A stretch of 17,135 nucleotides of DNA, taken from Dehalococcoidales bacterium. Lineage in GTDB: Bacteria > Chloroflexota > Dehalococcoidia > Dehalococcoidales > UBA3254. The stretch spans positions 1 through 17,135 of the forward strand of contig JAFGOB010000058.1 in assembly GCA_016926695.1 (NCBI GenBank), read 5' to 3'. This document shows, piece after piece, positions 6,872-14,494 of this stretch (the first letter of the stretch is position 1; each line of letters starts with the position of its first letter). The notes below the pieces were generated by a model. The model was not told the origin of the DNA, did no database searches, and was given only the letters and a program-made list of their open reading frames with translations. Both the position numbers and the translations under genes were made by a program.

Positions 6872-9622
6872 TCAGTCCCTGTTATGTCCTGTTTTCCTGG
6901 CGGCGATCCGCCTGGATATCCCCTTCTCAAGCTCTACGGCCAGGAAACTCACCACCGAGACCAGGATAATGGGCACCCACCATATGGCCGGGAAAGGCGC
7001 CGTCCGGAACGGGCTGATGCCGAATAGCGAGTCTGAATAGATGATCAGAAGCTGAAGACCCAGTGTTATGGCCGCGCCGATCAGCAGGTACCTGTTTGAG
7101 AAGGGGTTGAAGGTAAAGGCCGATTCCTCTACCGAACGCGCCGTGAACAGGTATGTCAACTGCACCATGATAAGGGTGGTAAAGGCCACCGTCTGGGCCT
7201 GGGATAGCAGCAGGGAGTCGATATCCTCCCCGTTGAATCCATGCGTATAGGCCAGGAACAGCCCGAATACGGCCACTGCGGAGATAAGGGAAACAAGCAC
7301 CACCTTGCGGACAAAGACGCTGTTGAACAGCTTTTCATCCGGGTCCCGCGGCGGACGTCCCAGTATCCCTTTTTCCTTGGGCTCCCAGATAAGCGGAATA
7401 GAACAGCCGATGGCGATAATGAGGTTAACCCACAGGATCTGGACCGGCTCGATAGGCAGCCGCAGCGCAAATACGGGTATCCAGGGTGACAGCAGCACAG
7501 CCCCGATCAGTACCAGACCCTGTCCCCCATTGGTCGGCAGGAGGTAAAGGATCACCTTCCAGATATTGGTAAAAACGTGCCGGCCTTCTTCAACCGCCGC
7601 CACTATACTGGCGAAATTATCATCGGTCAGCACCATGTCGGCGGCCTCCTTGCTGACCTCCGTGCCGGTAATGCCCATCGCAATGCCGATATCCGCCCTC
7701 TTGAGGGCCGGTGCGTCGTTAACGCCATCGCCGGTAACCGCTACGATCTGCCCGTGTTTTTGCAGGCTGTCTACTATACGGAATTTGTGCTCCGGGGCCA
7801 CCCGCGCATACACCGATACTTCCTTAACCGTATCCCTGAGCTCGTCTTCACTCATCTTTTCCAGGTCCTGACCGCTGACCACCCTTCCTTCCCCTTCCAC
7901 GATGCCAAGCTCCCTGGCCACCGCCCTGGCCGTCTCCGTGTGGTCACCCGTAATCATCACCACTCGTATCCCTGCTATCTTGCAGATTTTCACGGCTTCT
8001 ATGGCCTCAAGACGCGGCGGATCGATCATTCCCTGAAGTCCCAGGAAGGTCATATCCTTTAAATCGCTGCTCTTCAGGTAGTCCTGTCCGGAATCGACGT
8101 ATTTACAGGCGAAACCCATTACCCGCAGGGCTTCATGGGCCATTTCACTGGCCTTCTTCATTGCCTCGTCATAGCGCAGCGGAACCGTTTCGCCCCTGAT
8201 CTGCTGATGGCTGCACATGCTCAATATCTTTTCCGGCGATCCCTTGATATAGATACAGCGTTTGCCTCCGTTGTTATGGAGCGTCGCCATATACATCAGC
8301 TCGGAGTTGAAAGGTATTTCATCGATACGCTGCCAGTCGCTCTTTAATCCTGCCTTGGCCGCGCTGACCACCAGGGCTCCCTCGGTCGGATCGCCTTTGA
8401 TGTCGTAACCCTGCTCATTCTTTTCCAGCTCGGCATTGTTGCAATGCACGCCCGCCCGTAGAGTCTCAAGGAGGCATTCATGCTCGTGTATTTTTTCTAT
8501 CTCATCGCCGTCAATCATGAACTTGCCTGAAGGCTCATAACCCACGCCTGTTACCCGGTAGTCCCTGCCGCCGGCATAGATCCTCTGGACCGTCATCTCA
8601 TTCCTGGTGAGAGTGCCGGTCTTGTCCGAGCAGATCACCGTGGTACAGCCGAGTGTTTCAGCGGCAGGCAGACGCTTGATAAGCGCATTGCGCCTGGACA
8701 TGGCAATAGCACCCACCGCGAAGGCGGCGATTATCGCTCCGGCAAGACCCTCGGGTATCATTGCCACGATCACTGCTACGGCAGCCAGCAGCATATAGGA
8801 CCAGTCATATCCCAGTACCGTCCCCAGGGCGAAGTTGACAACACCGAATGCGACGCAAATAATGATGATGATACGGGTGAAAACGGATATTTTTCTCATG
8901 ATGGGAGGAACGATTTTCTTGGTCTCCTGCATCACGTGGGCGATCTGCCCGATGACGGTCTTGTCGCCGGTGGCCACCGCAATACCCTGACCCCTACCCC
9001 GTGATATGAACGTCCCGCTGAAGCACATATTCAGCCGGTCGCCCGGGCTGAGGTCCGGGTTTTCAAGCACCTGGATATTCTTCTCAACGGGCAGCGATTC
9101 ACCGGTAAGGGCCGCTTCCTCCACGTAGAGGTCTCTTACATTGAACAGCCTCAGGTCCGCCGGTACCCTGTCCCCGTCTTCAAGAATGACGATATCTCCG
9201 GGGACCACCTCCCTGGTGGGAATGGTCTTTCTCTGCCCCTCCCGGATAACGTTGCACTGGGCTACCATCATCTTTTTAAGCGCTTCCAGTGAAGACTCAG
9301 CCTTTCCCTCCTGGATGAATCCGATCACGGCTGTTGCCACAACGACGCCCAGGATCACCCATGTGTCCATCAGCGTATCCGCGTCCATCAGGAAATGGAG
9401 GGTAAGGCCTACCGCCGCGGCCACCATCAGTACGTAAAGAAGGGGGTTATTGAACTGCATCAGCAGGCGCACCACCCAGCTACGCCGCTTTGAGATTATC
9501 TCATTATAGCCGTAGGTCTTGAGCCTGGACTGTACCTCGCCGGGACCCAGGCCTGACTTATTTGTGGAAAGCTGCTCGAAGGTCTGATCCTCGGTGAGCT
9601 GGTGCCACCTGATATCATTCAT
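6872..9622 (-). CDS. Type II P-type cation-transporting ATPase with atypical ion site
   Basis: A 916-aa integral membrane pump. Order: N-terminal cation-ATPase domain (1-70), TM1-2 (about 51-103), actuator domain with TGES (173-176), TM3-4 (about 251-308) with PEGL (290-293), phosphorylation site DKTGTLT (Asp333), nucleotide domain with KGSPEK (460-465), hinge TGDGVNDAPALK (630-641), then six more TM helices. Length and topology fit the Ca2+/Na+ type II class. By eye against SERCA, TM5 Asn768 is kept (Asn698), but Glu771 becomes Gln701; in TM6 Asn796 is kept (Asn733), while Thr799 and Asp800 become Ile736 and Ala737. So the canonical calcium site is incomplete and the ion is uncertain. The start ATG 9622 has GGGAG about 10 nt upstream. 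It is transcribed alone. Confidence 0.93.
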   Translation of the reverse strand: MNDIRWHQLTEDQTFEQLSTNKSGLGPGEVQSRLKTYGYNEIISKRRSWVVRLLMQFNNPLLYVLMVAAAVGLTLHFLMDADTLMDTWVILGVVVATAVIGFIQEGKAESSLEALKKMMVAQCNVIREGQRKTIPTREVVPGDIVILEDGDRVPADLRLFNVRDLYVEEAALTGESLPVEKNIQVLENPDLSPGDRLNMCFSGTFISRGRGQGIAVATGDKTVIGQIAHVMQETKKIVPPIMRKISVFTRIIIIICVAFGVVNFALGTVLGYDWSYMLLAAVAVIVAMIPEGLAGAIIAAFAVGAIAMSRRNALIKRLPAAETLGCTTVICSDKTGTLTRNEMTVQRIYAGGRDYRVTGVGYEPSGKFMIDGDEIEKIHEHECLLETLRAGVHCNNAELEKNEQGYDIKGDPTEGALVVSAAKAGLKSDWQRIDEIPFNSELMYMATLHNNGGKRCIYIKGSPEKILSMCSHQQIRGETVPLRYDEAMKKASEMAHEALRVMGFACKYVDSGQDYLKSSDLKDMTFLGLQGMIDPPRLEAIEAVKICKIAGIRVVMITGDHTETARAVARELGIVEGEGRVVSGQDLEKMSEDELRDTVKEVSVYARVAPEHKFRIVDSLQKHGQIVAVTGDGVNDAPALKRADIGIAMGITGTEVSKEAADMVLTDDNFASIVAAVEEGRHVFTNIWKVILYLLPTNGGQGLVLIGAVLLSPWIPVFALRLPIEPVQILWVNLIIAIGCSIPLIWEPKEKGILGRPPRDPDEKLFNSVFVRKVVLVSLISAVAVFGLFLAYTHGFNGEDIDSLLLSQAQTVAFTTLIMVQLTYLFTARSVEESAFTFNPFSNRYLLIGAAITLGLQLLIIYSDSLFGISPFRTAPFPAIWWVPIILVSVVSFLAVELEKGISRRIAARKTGHNRD

Positions 9623-9642
9623 TAAATATAAACTCCCTGCTT

Positions 9643-9671
9643 AGAATAGAGAATAAAATTATCCTCTTCAA
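9643..9671 (-). promoter_or_regulatory. Promoter for the P-type ATPase
   Basis: On the minus strand, TTGAAG (9671-9666), a 17-nt spacer and TATTCT (9648-9643), followed by GGGAG and the ATG at 9622. Both hexamers match 4 of 6. The remaining spacer to 9908 is AT-rich next to the ATPase and shows nothing else I can name. Confidence 0.35.
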
Positions 9672-9908
9672 TTAATTATTCTCTTGAAAACAGGTTTACT
9701 TTATCTTTACATTGCGGAGTGAAACCTGAATTAGCCCCGGAGGATCAATCCTGATTCCTTTCCGGTCGCACAGTCCGTGGGCTGCCCGGGCTCCGCCAGT
9801 CTTAAAACCATCCGGTTATGAATCTGTCAGCAGTTGTTTTCAGCAGGAGATATTGTTTTGTTCTCTTATTTTATTATAACCCAAATAGCCGCGATTCTCA
9901 ATAACGAG

Positions 9909-10529
9909 TCAATGCGCTGCCTCGTTTGACTCAAACCAGTAATGAAATAAAGGACCCCTTTTTCTTGTCTCTTTATAACATTCTTTCAGCTTCAATTCCG
10001 GTGAAAAGAGGCCTTCGATTTCTTTCGGGCTCCTGGGGGTGGGACCTCTCATTCCCAAACTGAAAATATGCTTCCTGGCGAAATGCATCAATATATAGAT
10101 ACCATCATACGACATCCATTTTAAAACCTGTTCTTTATACCTGGTCCTGTCTTTCCGCCCGTTTCCTATACTGTGCAGGCATCCCCGGTCCAGTATTAAC
10201 CGGTACCTGTCCGCTGTCTCCCACTCAAGCACATCCGCCCGGACAAAATCGATCTTCACTCCCACTTTGTCCGCCCTTGTTCCGGCCACTTCAAGCGCCT
10301 TCGCTACAAAGTCGAGGGCTGTGACCCTCATCCCCCTTTGCGCCAGGTAAACGGAAAAGGCCCCCGTGCCGCAGCCGATATCCAGTGCTTTCGTCCCTCT
10401 TCCAAGTGATTCCGCGGCCTTCTCAAGAAACAAGGGGATCTCTTCCTCATCCCAGGAAAGCTGTGACTCCTCATCAGCCTGGTTATAAAGAGATTCATAC
10501 ATGTTGTGTTCATTTTTTCCCGGACTCAT
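9909..10529 (-). CDS. Class I SAM-dependent methyltransferase
   Basis: A 206-aa Rossmann-fold methyltransferase. Motif I ALDIGCGTGAFS (48-59) binds S-adenosylmethionine; ALDF (71-74) ends in the acidic ribose-binding residue of strand 2; FVRADVLEW (95-103) is the adenine-contacting segment; LILDRGCLHSI (111-121) resembles the post-motif region of the TPMT/TehB-like group. The substrate is unknown. The start is ATG 10529, with GAGAGG 6 nt upstream; an open frame reaching 10658 is rejected because the extension is low-complexity and lacks a ribosome site. It follows the FkbM gene on the same strand after a 129-nt gap containing alternative hairpins, so co-transcription with possible attenuation is plausible. 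Confidence 0.85.
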   Translation of the reverse strand: MSPGKNEHNMYESLYNQADEESQLSWDEEEIPLFLEKAAESLGRGTKALDIGCGTGAFSVYLAQRGMRVTALDFVAKALEVAGTRADKVGVKIDFVRADVLEWETADRYRLILDRGCLHSIGNGRKDRTRYKEQVLKWMSYDGIYILMHFARKHIFSLGMRGPTPRSPKEIEGLFSPELKLKECYKETRKRGPLFHYWFESNEAAH

Positions 10530-10615
10530 TTCATCCTCTCTTGATTTACAGTGAAGCCGGCCTGAGAAGCCGCACGGGCGACTGCATGAAGTGGTCTTAC
10601 CTGAAAGCCGCTGCT

Positions 10616-10648
10616 GTCCGGTCCTCAAGGCTGACCGGGCTGCCGGAC
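10616..10648 (-). promoter_or_regulatory. Two mutually exclusive hairpins between the methyltransferase genes
   Basis: CCGGTC/GACCGG (10618-10623 with 10633-10638) and GTCCGG/CCGGAC (10616-10621 with 10643-10648) are perfect 6-bp stems that share bases 10618-10621, so only one can form. They lie 10 nt after the FkbM stop on the minus strand. There is no U-tract. Confidence 0.35.
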
Positions 10649-10658
10649 TTCGAGACAA

Positions 10659-11522
10659 TCAGTGTGACTTCAAACATAACAGGTTGGTATGGTTCCTTTT
10701 ACTATATGTATACCTCAGCAGCAGCTCGGAAGCGGAAACCATTGCGGCTTCCTTCTTATGTTCCTGGATTTCAAAGAATGTGAACCCGTATCCGGTTAAT
10801 ATTTGCAGGCATTTTTCAGGGTCTACCCCGGAAGCCCTCAGAATATACGGATTAAACTCCATGGCGATCTTTACCGGATGATTTTTCAATATAGCGGGCA
10901 TTCCCTCGATTACCGCTCCCTCCGCCCCCTGGACGTCTATCTTGATAAAGTCGATCTTTCCGCTGTAATCCTTAAAATAATCATCCAGGCGGGTCACCTC
11001 GATATCAATCTGCCTGCGGCCGTCCTGCGGATCGAAAATCCTGTGGTCAACCGACCTGCCGCGGCTCAGGAAAAGCCTGCTCTTTCCGGTCTCGTTTGAG
11101 ACCGCTTTCTGCACCAGTTCTACGTTTTTATAGCCGTTTGCCTCCACGTTTTTCTTCAGCAAAGAAAAATTGGAGGGTTCCGGCTCAAAGGCGAATACCC
11201 TGCCTTCTTCGCCAGCCGAACGGGCGAAAATCAGCGTATAATAGCCTATATTCGCACCTATATCCAGCAGAACGTCTCCCCTCTTTATCTCTTTTTTGAT
11301 CAGATCCGTTTCAAAAGGTTCATAGTTCCTGCTGAACGACAGGCCGAGACTGTCCTTCGGGTCCAGGTATATTTTGTTGCTGTCTATCTCGACAAAGGCA
11401 GGTTTCAGTTGTTTGCTCATGAAGGAATGGACAACCCTGACCGGATAAATCGTTCCGAAACGGCCTCCACCGAGCAGCCGGACGGCCTTTCGATAAATAT
11501 ACCTGAGGTACTTTTTAAGCAT
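10659..11522 (-). CDS. FkbM family methyltransferase
   Basis: A 287-aa SAM-dependent methyltransferase of the FkbM type, usually O-methylating sugars or hydroxyls in surface glycans or natural products. Motif I VLLDIGANIGYYTL (84-97) has the family's IGANIGxYT signature; FAFEPEP (110-116) follows strand 2 with the acidic Glu113; IDFIKIDVQGAE (190-201) is the diagnostic KIDVEG-type motif. The N-terminal 80 residues precede the fold, with an NYEPFETDLIKKEIKRGD lead-in typical of the family. The start ATG 11522 has only a weak site (GAGTGAAAG). It diverges from the PaaK-like gene across a spacer with a long inverted repeat. No substrate can be named. Confidence 0.9.
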   Translation of the reverse strand: MLKKYLRYIYRKAVRLLGGGRFGTIYPVRVVHSFMSKQLKPAFVEIDSNKIYLDPKDSLGLSFSRNYEPFETDLIKKEIKRGDVLLDIGANIGYYTLIFARSAGEEGRVFAFEPEPSNFSLLKKNVEANGYKNVELVQKAVSNETGKSRLFLSRGRSVDHRIFDPQDGRRQIDIEVTRLDDYFKDYSGKIDFIKIDVQGAEGAVIEGMPAILKNHPVKIAMEFNPYILRASGVDPEKCLQILTGYGFTFFEIQEHKKEAAMVSASELLLRYTYSKRNHTNLLCLKSH

Positions 11523-11554
11523 CTTTCACTCAACAGAATTCTATTTTTTCTGGT

Positions 11555-11688
11555 TACTAATCGTCTAAAAATATTCTGGACGAACCAATCCCGGTCACCT
11601 TCATGCCTTGTGCAGTCCGCCCGGTGTACACACCGGCAGGCGACCCTGGCTGAGTTTTATACTCCATCTCATTATTGGACGATTAGTA
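11555..11688. repeat. 134-bp element bounded by 11-bp inverted repeats
   Basis: TACTAATCGTC at 11555-11565 is perfectly repeated in inverse at 11678-11688 (GACGATTAGTA). Between them is a GC-rich core with CCGGTG-TACA-CACCGG (6-bp stem, four-base loop, or 7 bp with a 2-nt loop), flanked by CGCC and GGCG that could extend it. The ends can be read as 9-bp termini flanked by TA on both sides, the pattern of TA-targeting MITEs, or as the closing stem of a structured 5' leader of the leftward FkbM gene. It contains no gene. Confidence 0.5.
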
Positions 11689-11768
11689 TATCCGGGTAAA
11701 GTCATTCTAGTACAAACGCAAAAATATTTGAAGCAAACGCATTGACAATAATCATGCTTGTCGATCTA

Positions 11769-11777
11769 TGCTATAAT
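11769..11777 (+). promoter_or_regulatory. Extended -10 promoter for the PaaK-like gene
   Basis: A perfect TGCTATAAT (TG at 11769-11770, TATAAT at 11772-11777) without a good -35 at the right distance; a TTGACA at 11743 is 24 nt away. Transcription would begin near 11784, so the in-frame TTG at 11742 would not be on the transcript, supporting ATG 11841 as the start. Confidence 0.5.
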
Positions 11778-11840
11778 ATTCACGCATACACGGTATATCC
11801 GGTCATCCCGCTGGTCGTTATTCATGAGGTGCTGAAGATT

Positions 11841-13439
11841 ATGTCTCTCCTTTCCGATGCGGTAAGATATACAAGGCTGGCCTGGGGTCTGCGGGAATTT
11901 TTTCATCACACTCTTACTCTGGAAGAATGCCAACAGCAGATTATACAAAGGCTGCGGAGCCGCGAAAAGAACTTCCTGAACCTTGTCAGAAAGGGCATCT
12001 TCGGATACCCCGCCAGCCCTTATTTAAAGCTGCTGGGTATTTGCGGCGTAGAATACGGCGATATCGAGTCCCTGGCGCTGAAGGACGGACTGGAAACGAC
12101 CCTTCAAAAGCTGATGAACGCGGGAGTCCATCTCGAGTGGGAGGAGTTCAAAGGCAGGAAGGATATCGTCAGGGGCAGCAGCCGTTTCAGGATAGAAGAG
12201 AAAGAATTCTCCAATCCGTTCCTCCCCGTCTATTACAAAACCCAGAGCAGCGGCTCAAGAAGCTCAGGGACCAGGTCCACCTTCGATTTCCATCACCAGA
12301 TGAATATCGCCTATTACCGCCTTCCCGTACTGGTGATGTATGGCGCCTTCAATTACCCGATGGGGATATGGAAGCCGGTACTCCCGGCCTCATCGGGTAT
12401 TGTGGTCCTGCTCCAGGACTGGAAAGCCGGACACCCGGTCTCCAAATGGTTTTCCCCGGTGGATGAACGGCAGGTACATACCCCCATGCAACATAGACTG
12501 GCGCTGAGATATTTCATCTACGGCAGCCGTCTGTGGGGAGCGCAACTGCCCTGGCCGGAATATACAGGCATAGATGAAGCCCCCAAAGTTGCCCGCTGGA
12601 TGGCGGATACCATCAAAAAAACGGGGGGATGCTCGATTGACTGCTATACCAGCATGGGAGCCAGGATTTCCCGGGCTGCCATCGAGAACGGGCTGGATAT
12701 CCGGAATGCCAGGATCATCGTCAGCGGCGAACCCCTGACCGAGGCCAAGCGCAGGCAGATAGAGGCTTCCGGCGCCGTGCTCGTAAACAGGTACTCCATG
12801 AGCGGAATCGGCCAGATAGGCTATAGCTGCCCCTGTTCGGGCAGAGCCGACAGCGTGCATTTTTTCCTCGACTCCTTCGGCCTGGTCCAGCGCCGCAGGA
12901 AGGTGGAAACAACCGGTCTCGAAGTCGATTCCTTTCTGCTGACCAGTCTAATGCCCGCCTCACCCTGGATACTGCTTAATGTCGAAAGCGATGACTATGG
13001 AATTCTTGAAAAACGGGAGTGCGATTGCCTGTTCGGACAATTGGGACTTCATATGCATATTCGTGATATCAGGAGTATTTCCAAGCTGACCGGCATCGGC
13101 ATGACCATCCTGGGTACCGACTTCGTGCATATTCTTGAAGAGGTCCTTCCCTCCCGGTTCGGCGGCGGGGCCACGGACTACCAGTTACTCGAAGAAGAGG
13201 ACAGCGGAGGACAGACCAGGCTGAGCCTGATTATCAGCCCGGTGGTGGGGGATGTAGACGAGGATGCCGTCAAAAAAACCGTAATCAGCGAGTTGCGCAG
13301 GTCTCCTCATCCGGGCAATCTGGCCGCAGGCATCTGGTCGCAGGGTGATACCGTCCGCATAAAACGCATATATCCCCTTTCACGGGTGGGAAAGATCTTA
13401 ACCCTGCACCTGGCGAAGAACAGCAGGATAGAAGGATAA
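11841..13439 (+). CDS. PaaK/CapK-like adenylate-forming enzyme (phenylacetate-CoA ligase family)
   Basis: A 532-aa protein of the ANL adenylating superfamily, closest in pattern to phenylacetate-CoA ligase and CapK-like proteins. The phosphate-binding loop is seen as QSSGSRSSGTRST (135-147), in place of the usual TSGSTG. SGEPLTEAKRRQIEASGAV (295-313) matches the family's GAEP...R..IE...G block. CDCLFGQLGL (394-403) resembles the CxCG segment before the domain hinge, and IYPLSRVGKI (510-519) gives the candidate C-terminal catalytic Lys518. In the A5 position it has YSMSGIGQ instead of YGxTE, so the acyl substrate pocket may differ. The first 125 residues are a helical extension. The start is ATG 11841 after GAGGTG. 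No signal peptide. It probably activates a carboxylate for transfer onto CoA or a glycan; the substrate is unknown. Confidence 0.75.
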   Translation: MSLLSDAVRYTRLAWGLREFFHHTLTLEECQQQIIQRLRSREKNFLNLVRKGIFGYPASPYLKLLGICGVEYGDIESLALKDGLETTLQKLMNAGVHLEWEEFKGRKDIVRGSSRFRIEEKEFSNPFLPVYYKTQSSGSRSSGTRSTFDFHHQMNIAYYRLPVLVMYGAFNYPMGIWKPVLPASSGIVVLLQDWKAGHPVSKWFSPVDERQVHTPMQHRLALRYFIYGSRLWGAQLPWPEYTGIDEAPKVARWMADTIKKTGGCSIDCYTSMGARISRAAIENGLDIRNARIIVSGEPLTEAKRRQIEASGAVLVNRYSMSGIGQIGYSCPCSGRADSVHFFLDSFGLVQRRRKVETTGLEVDSFLLTSLMPASPWILLNVESDDYGILEKRECDCLFGQLGLHMHIRDIRSISKLTGIGMTILGTDFVHILEEVLPSRFGGGATDYQLLEEEDSGGQTRLSLIISPVVGDVDEDAVKKTVISELRRSPHPGNLAAGIWSQGDTVRIKRIYPLSRVGKILTLHLAKNSRIEG

Positions 13440-13446
13440 AATGTTG

Positions 13447-13475
13447 TTGCCTTATTACAGCATTAGTAATATAAT
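13447..13475 (+). promoter_or_regulatory. Promoter with overlapping dyad, upstream of the second methyltransferase
   Basis: TTGCCT (13447-13452), a 17-nt spacer and a perfect TATAAT (13470-13475). A dyad, TATTAC-N7-GTAATA (13453-13458 and 13466-13471), fills the spacer and overlaps the -10, the geometry of a repressor operator. The predicted transcript has a leader of about 125 nt ending in a purine-rich ribosome-site region before ATG 13608. The same dyad could alternatively be a weak hairpin after the upstream gene. Confidence 0.5.
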
Positions 13476-13607
13476 CATCTACGTTTATTATCTTTATTAT
13501 ATCTGACAAATACCGCTCCATTTCCCAGGCCGGTAACAAGGGGATATTAAACACTTGCTATATCAAACATCTGCTGAAGGGTGGAGGGAAAGGGAAAGGG
13601 ATAGGGC

Positions 13608-14474
13608 ATGCCCCCTAAAGACAGTAAAGCCGAGAACTGGAATGAAATAGCCAGGGCATGGAAAACCAGGGGATATTCCAACGAGCTGCTGGCGGAAAAC
13701 AAGAAAAAGGTCTACCGGGGACTGCTGGATAAATGGACCGGCATCACTGACCGCCATATCATATTCAAGACCGATCTTTTCACCGAAGCCTTCGAGGAGG
13801 AGCAATTCCTTTTTGATATTCCCGGGGCCGGTAATATCATTGGGATAGATATCTCCGCGGAGATTGTCAGGCAGGCCAGGGAACAGGCAGAGCTCAGGGG
13901 CCTGGACGGCAGCCGCTACTGCTGCGGCGATATCAGGAATATACCCTTCTGCGACAGCTCCATCGATCTGGTTATTTCCGATTCTACACTCGACCATTTC
14001 TCCAGCGAAAAAGACATCATCGTCTCATTGAAGGAGATAGGGCGTATTCTCAAGACCGGGGGTCTGCTCGTACTGACACTGGACAACAAGCACCAGATTA
14101 CCTACCTGCCGTATTTTGCCGTCAATCTCTGGATGAAACTGGGGATGTGCCCCTATTTTGTGGGTAAAACACTATCCCTGTCCCGGCTCAGGAAGGCGCT
14201 GGAGGAAAGCGGTCTTTATATCGAGGACTGCACGGCCATATTACACTATCCGCACCCGGACAAGCTGGTAAGGTGGCTGGAGCATATTCTGCGGAAGCTC
14301 AGCGGTAAAAGGCTGGACAACGCCATCCGCAAAGGACTGGACAAACTGGAAACCCTGGGAGGCAAGAGGACAAAATACCTCACCGGACGCTATATAGCGG
14401 TCAAAGCAGTCAAGCGGGGCAGCCAGGCGCCGGAAATTGCTTCAGAGGCCGGTGCGAAGAGAGCCTTTCCGTGA
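13608..14474 (+). CDS. SAM-dependent methyltransferase (methyltransferase-11-like) with altered motif I
   Basis: A 288-aa class I methyltransferase. The clearest parts are IIGIDIS (77-83, strand 2 with the acidic Asp81), CGDIRNIPFCDSSIDLVISDSTLDHF (106-131, motifs II-III), and LKEIGRILKTGGLLVLTLDN (141-160, the loop and strand of motif IV). The region where DxGxGxG should lie reads FLFDIPGAGN (67-76), so the usual glycine loop is degenerate; an upstream FKTDLF (53-58) may substitute, as in some related groups. Residues 160-270 are a basic, helical C-terminal part that may contact a lipid or polymer. The start ATG 13608 follows a GGAGGG-rich leader. It follows the PaaK-like gene with its own predicted promoter. 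Substrate unknown. Confidence 0.82.
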   Translation: MPPKDSKAENWNEIARAWKTRGYSNELLAENKKKVYRGLLDKWTGITDRHIIFKTDLFTEAFEEEQFLFDIPGAGNIIGIDISAEIVRQAREQAELRGLDGSRYCCGDIRNIPFCDSSIDLVISDSTLDHFSSEKDIIVSLKEIGRILKTGGLLVLTLDNKHQITYLPYFAVNLWMKLGMCPYFVGKTLSLSRLRKALEESGLYIEDCTAILHYPHPDKLVRWLEHILRKLSGKRLDNAIRKGLDKLETLGGKRTKYLTGRYIAVKAVKRGSQAPEIASEAGAKRAFP

Positions 14475-14494
14475 GAATGCCGCCGTCCGGACCG

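Noticed and set aside
6727..6969. Short open frames between the ATPase end and the spacer
   Set aside because: No motif, poor ribosome sites, and overlap with the ATPase C-terminus or repeat-like DNA.
7068..9437. Several rightward frames antisense to the ATPase
   Set aside because: They are by-products of codon bias in a GC-richer long gene; none carries a domain.
11742..11840. TTG start extending the PaaK-like protein by 33 residues
   Set aside because: The extended -10 at 11769-11777 lies inside this stretch, so it would not be fully transcribed; ATG 11841 has GAGGTG upstream.
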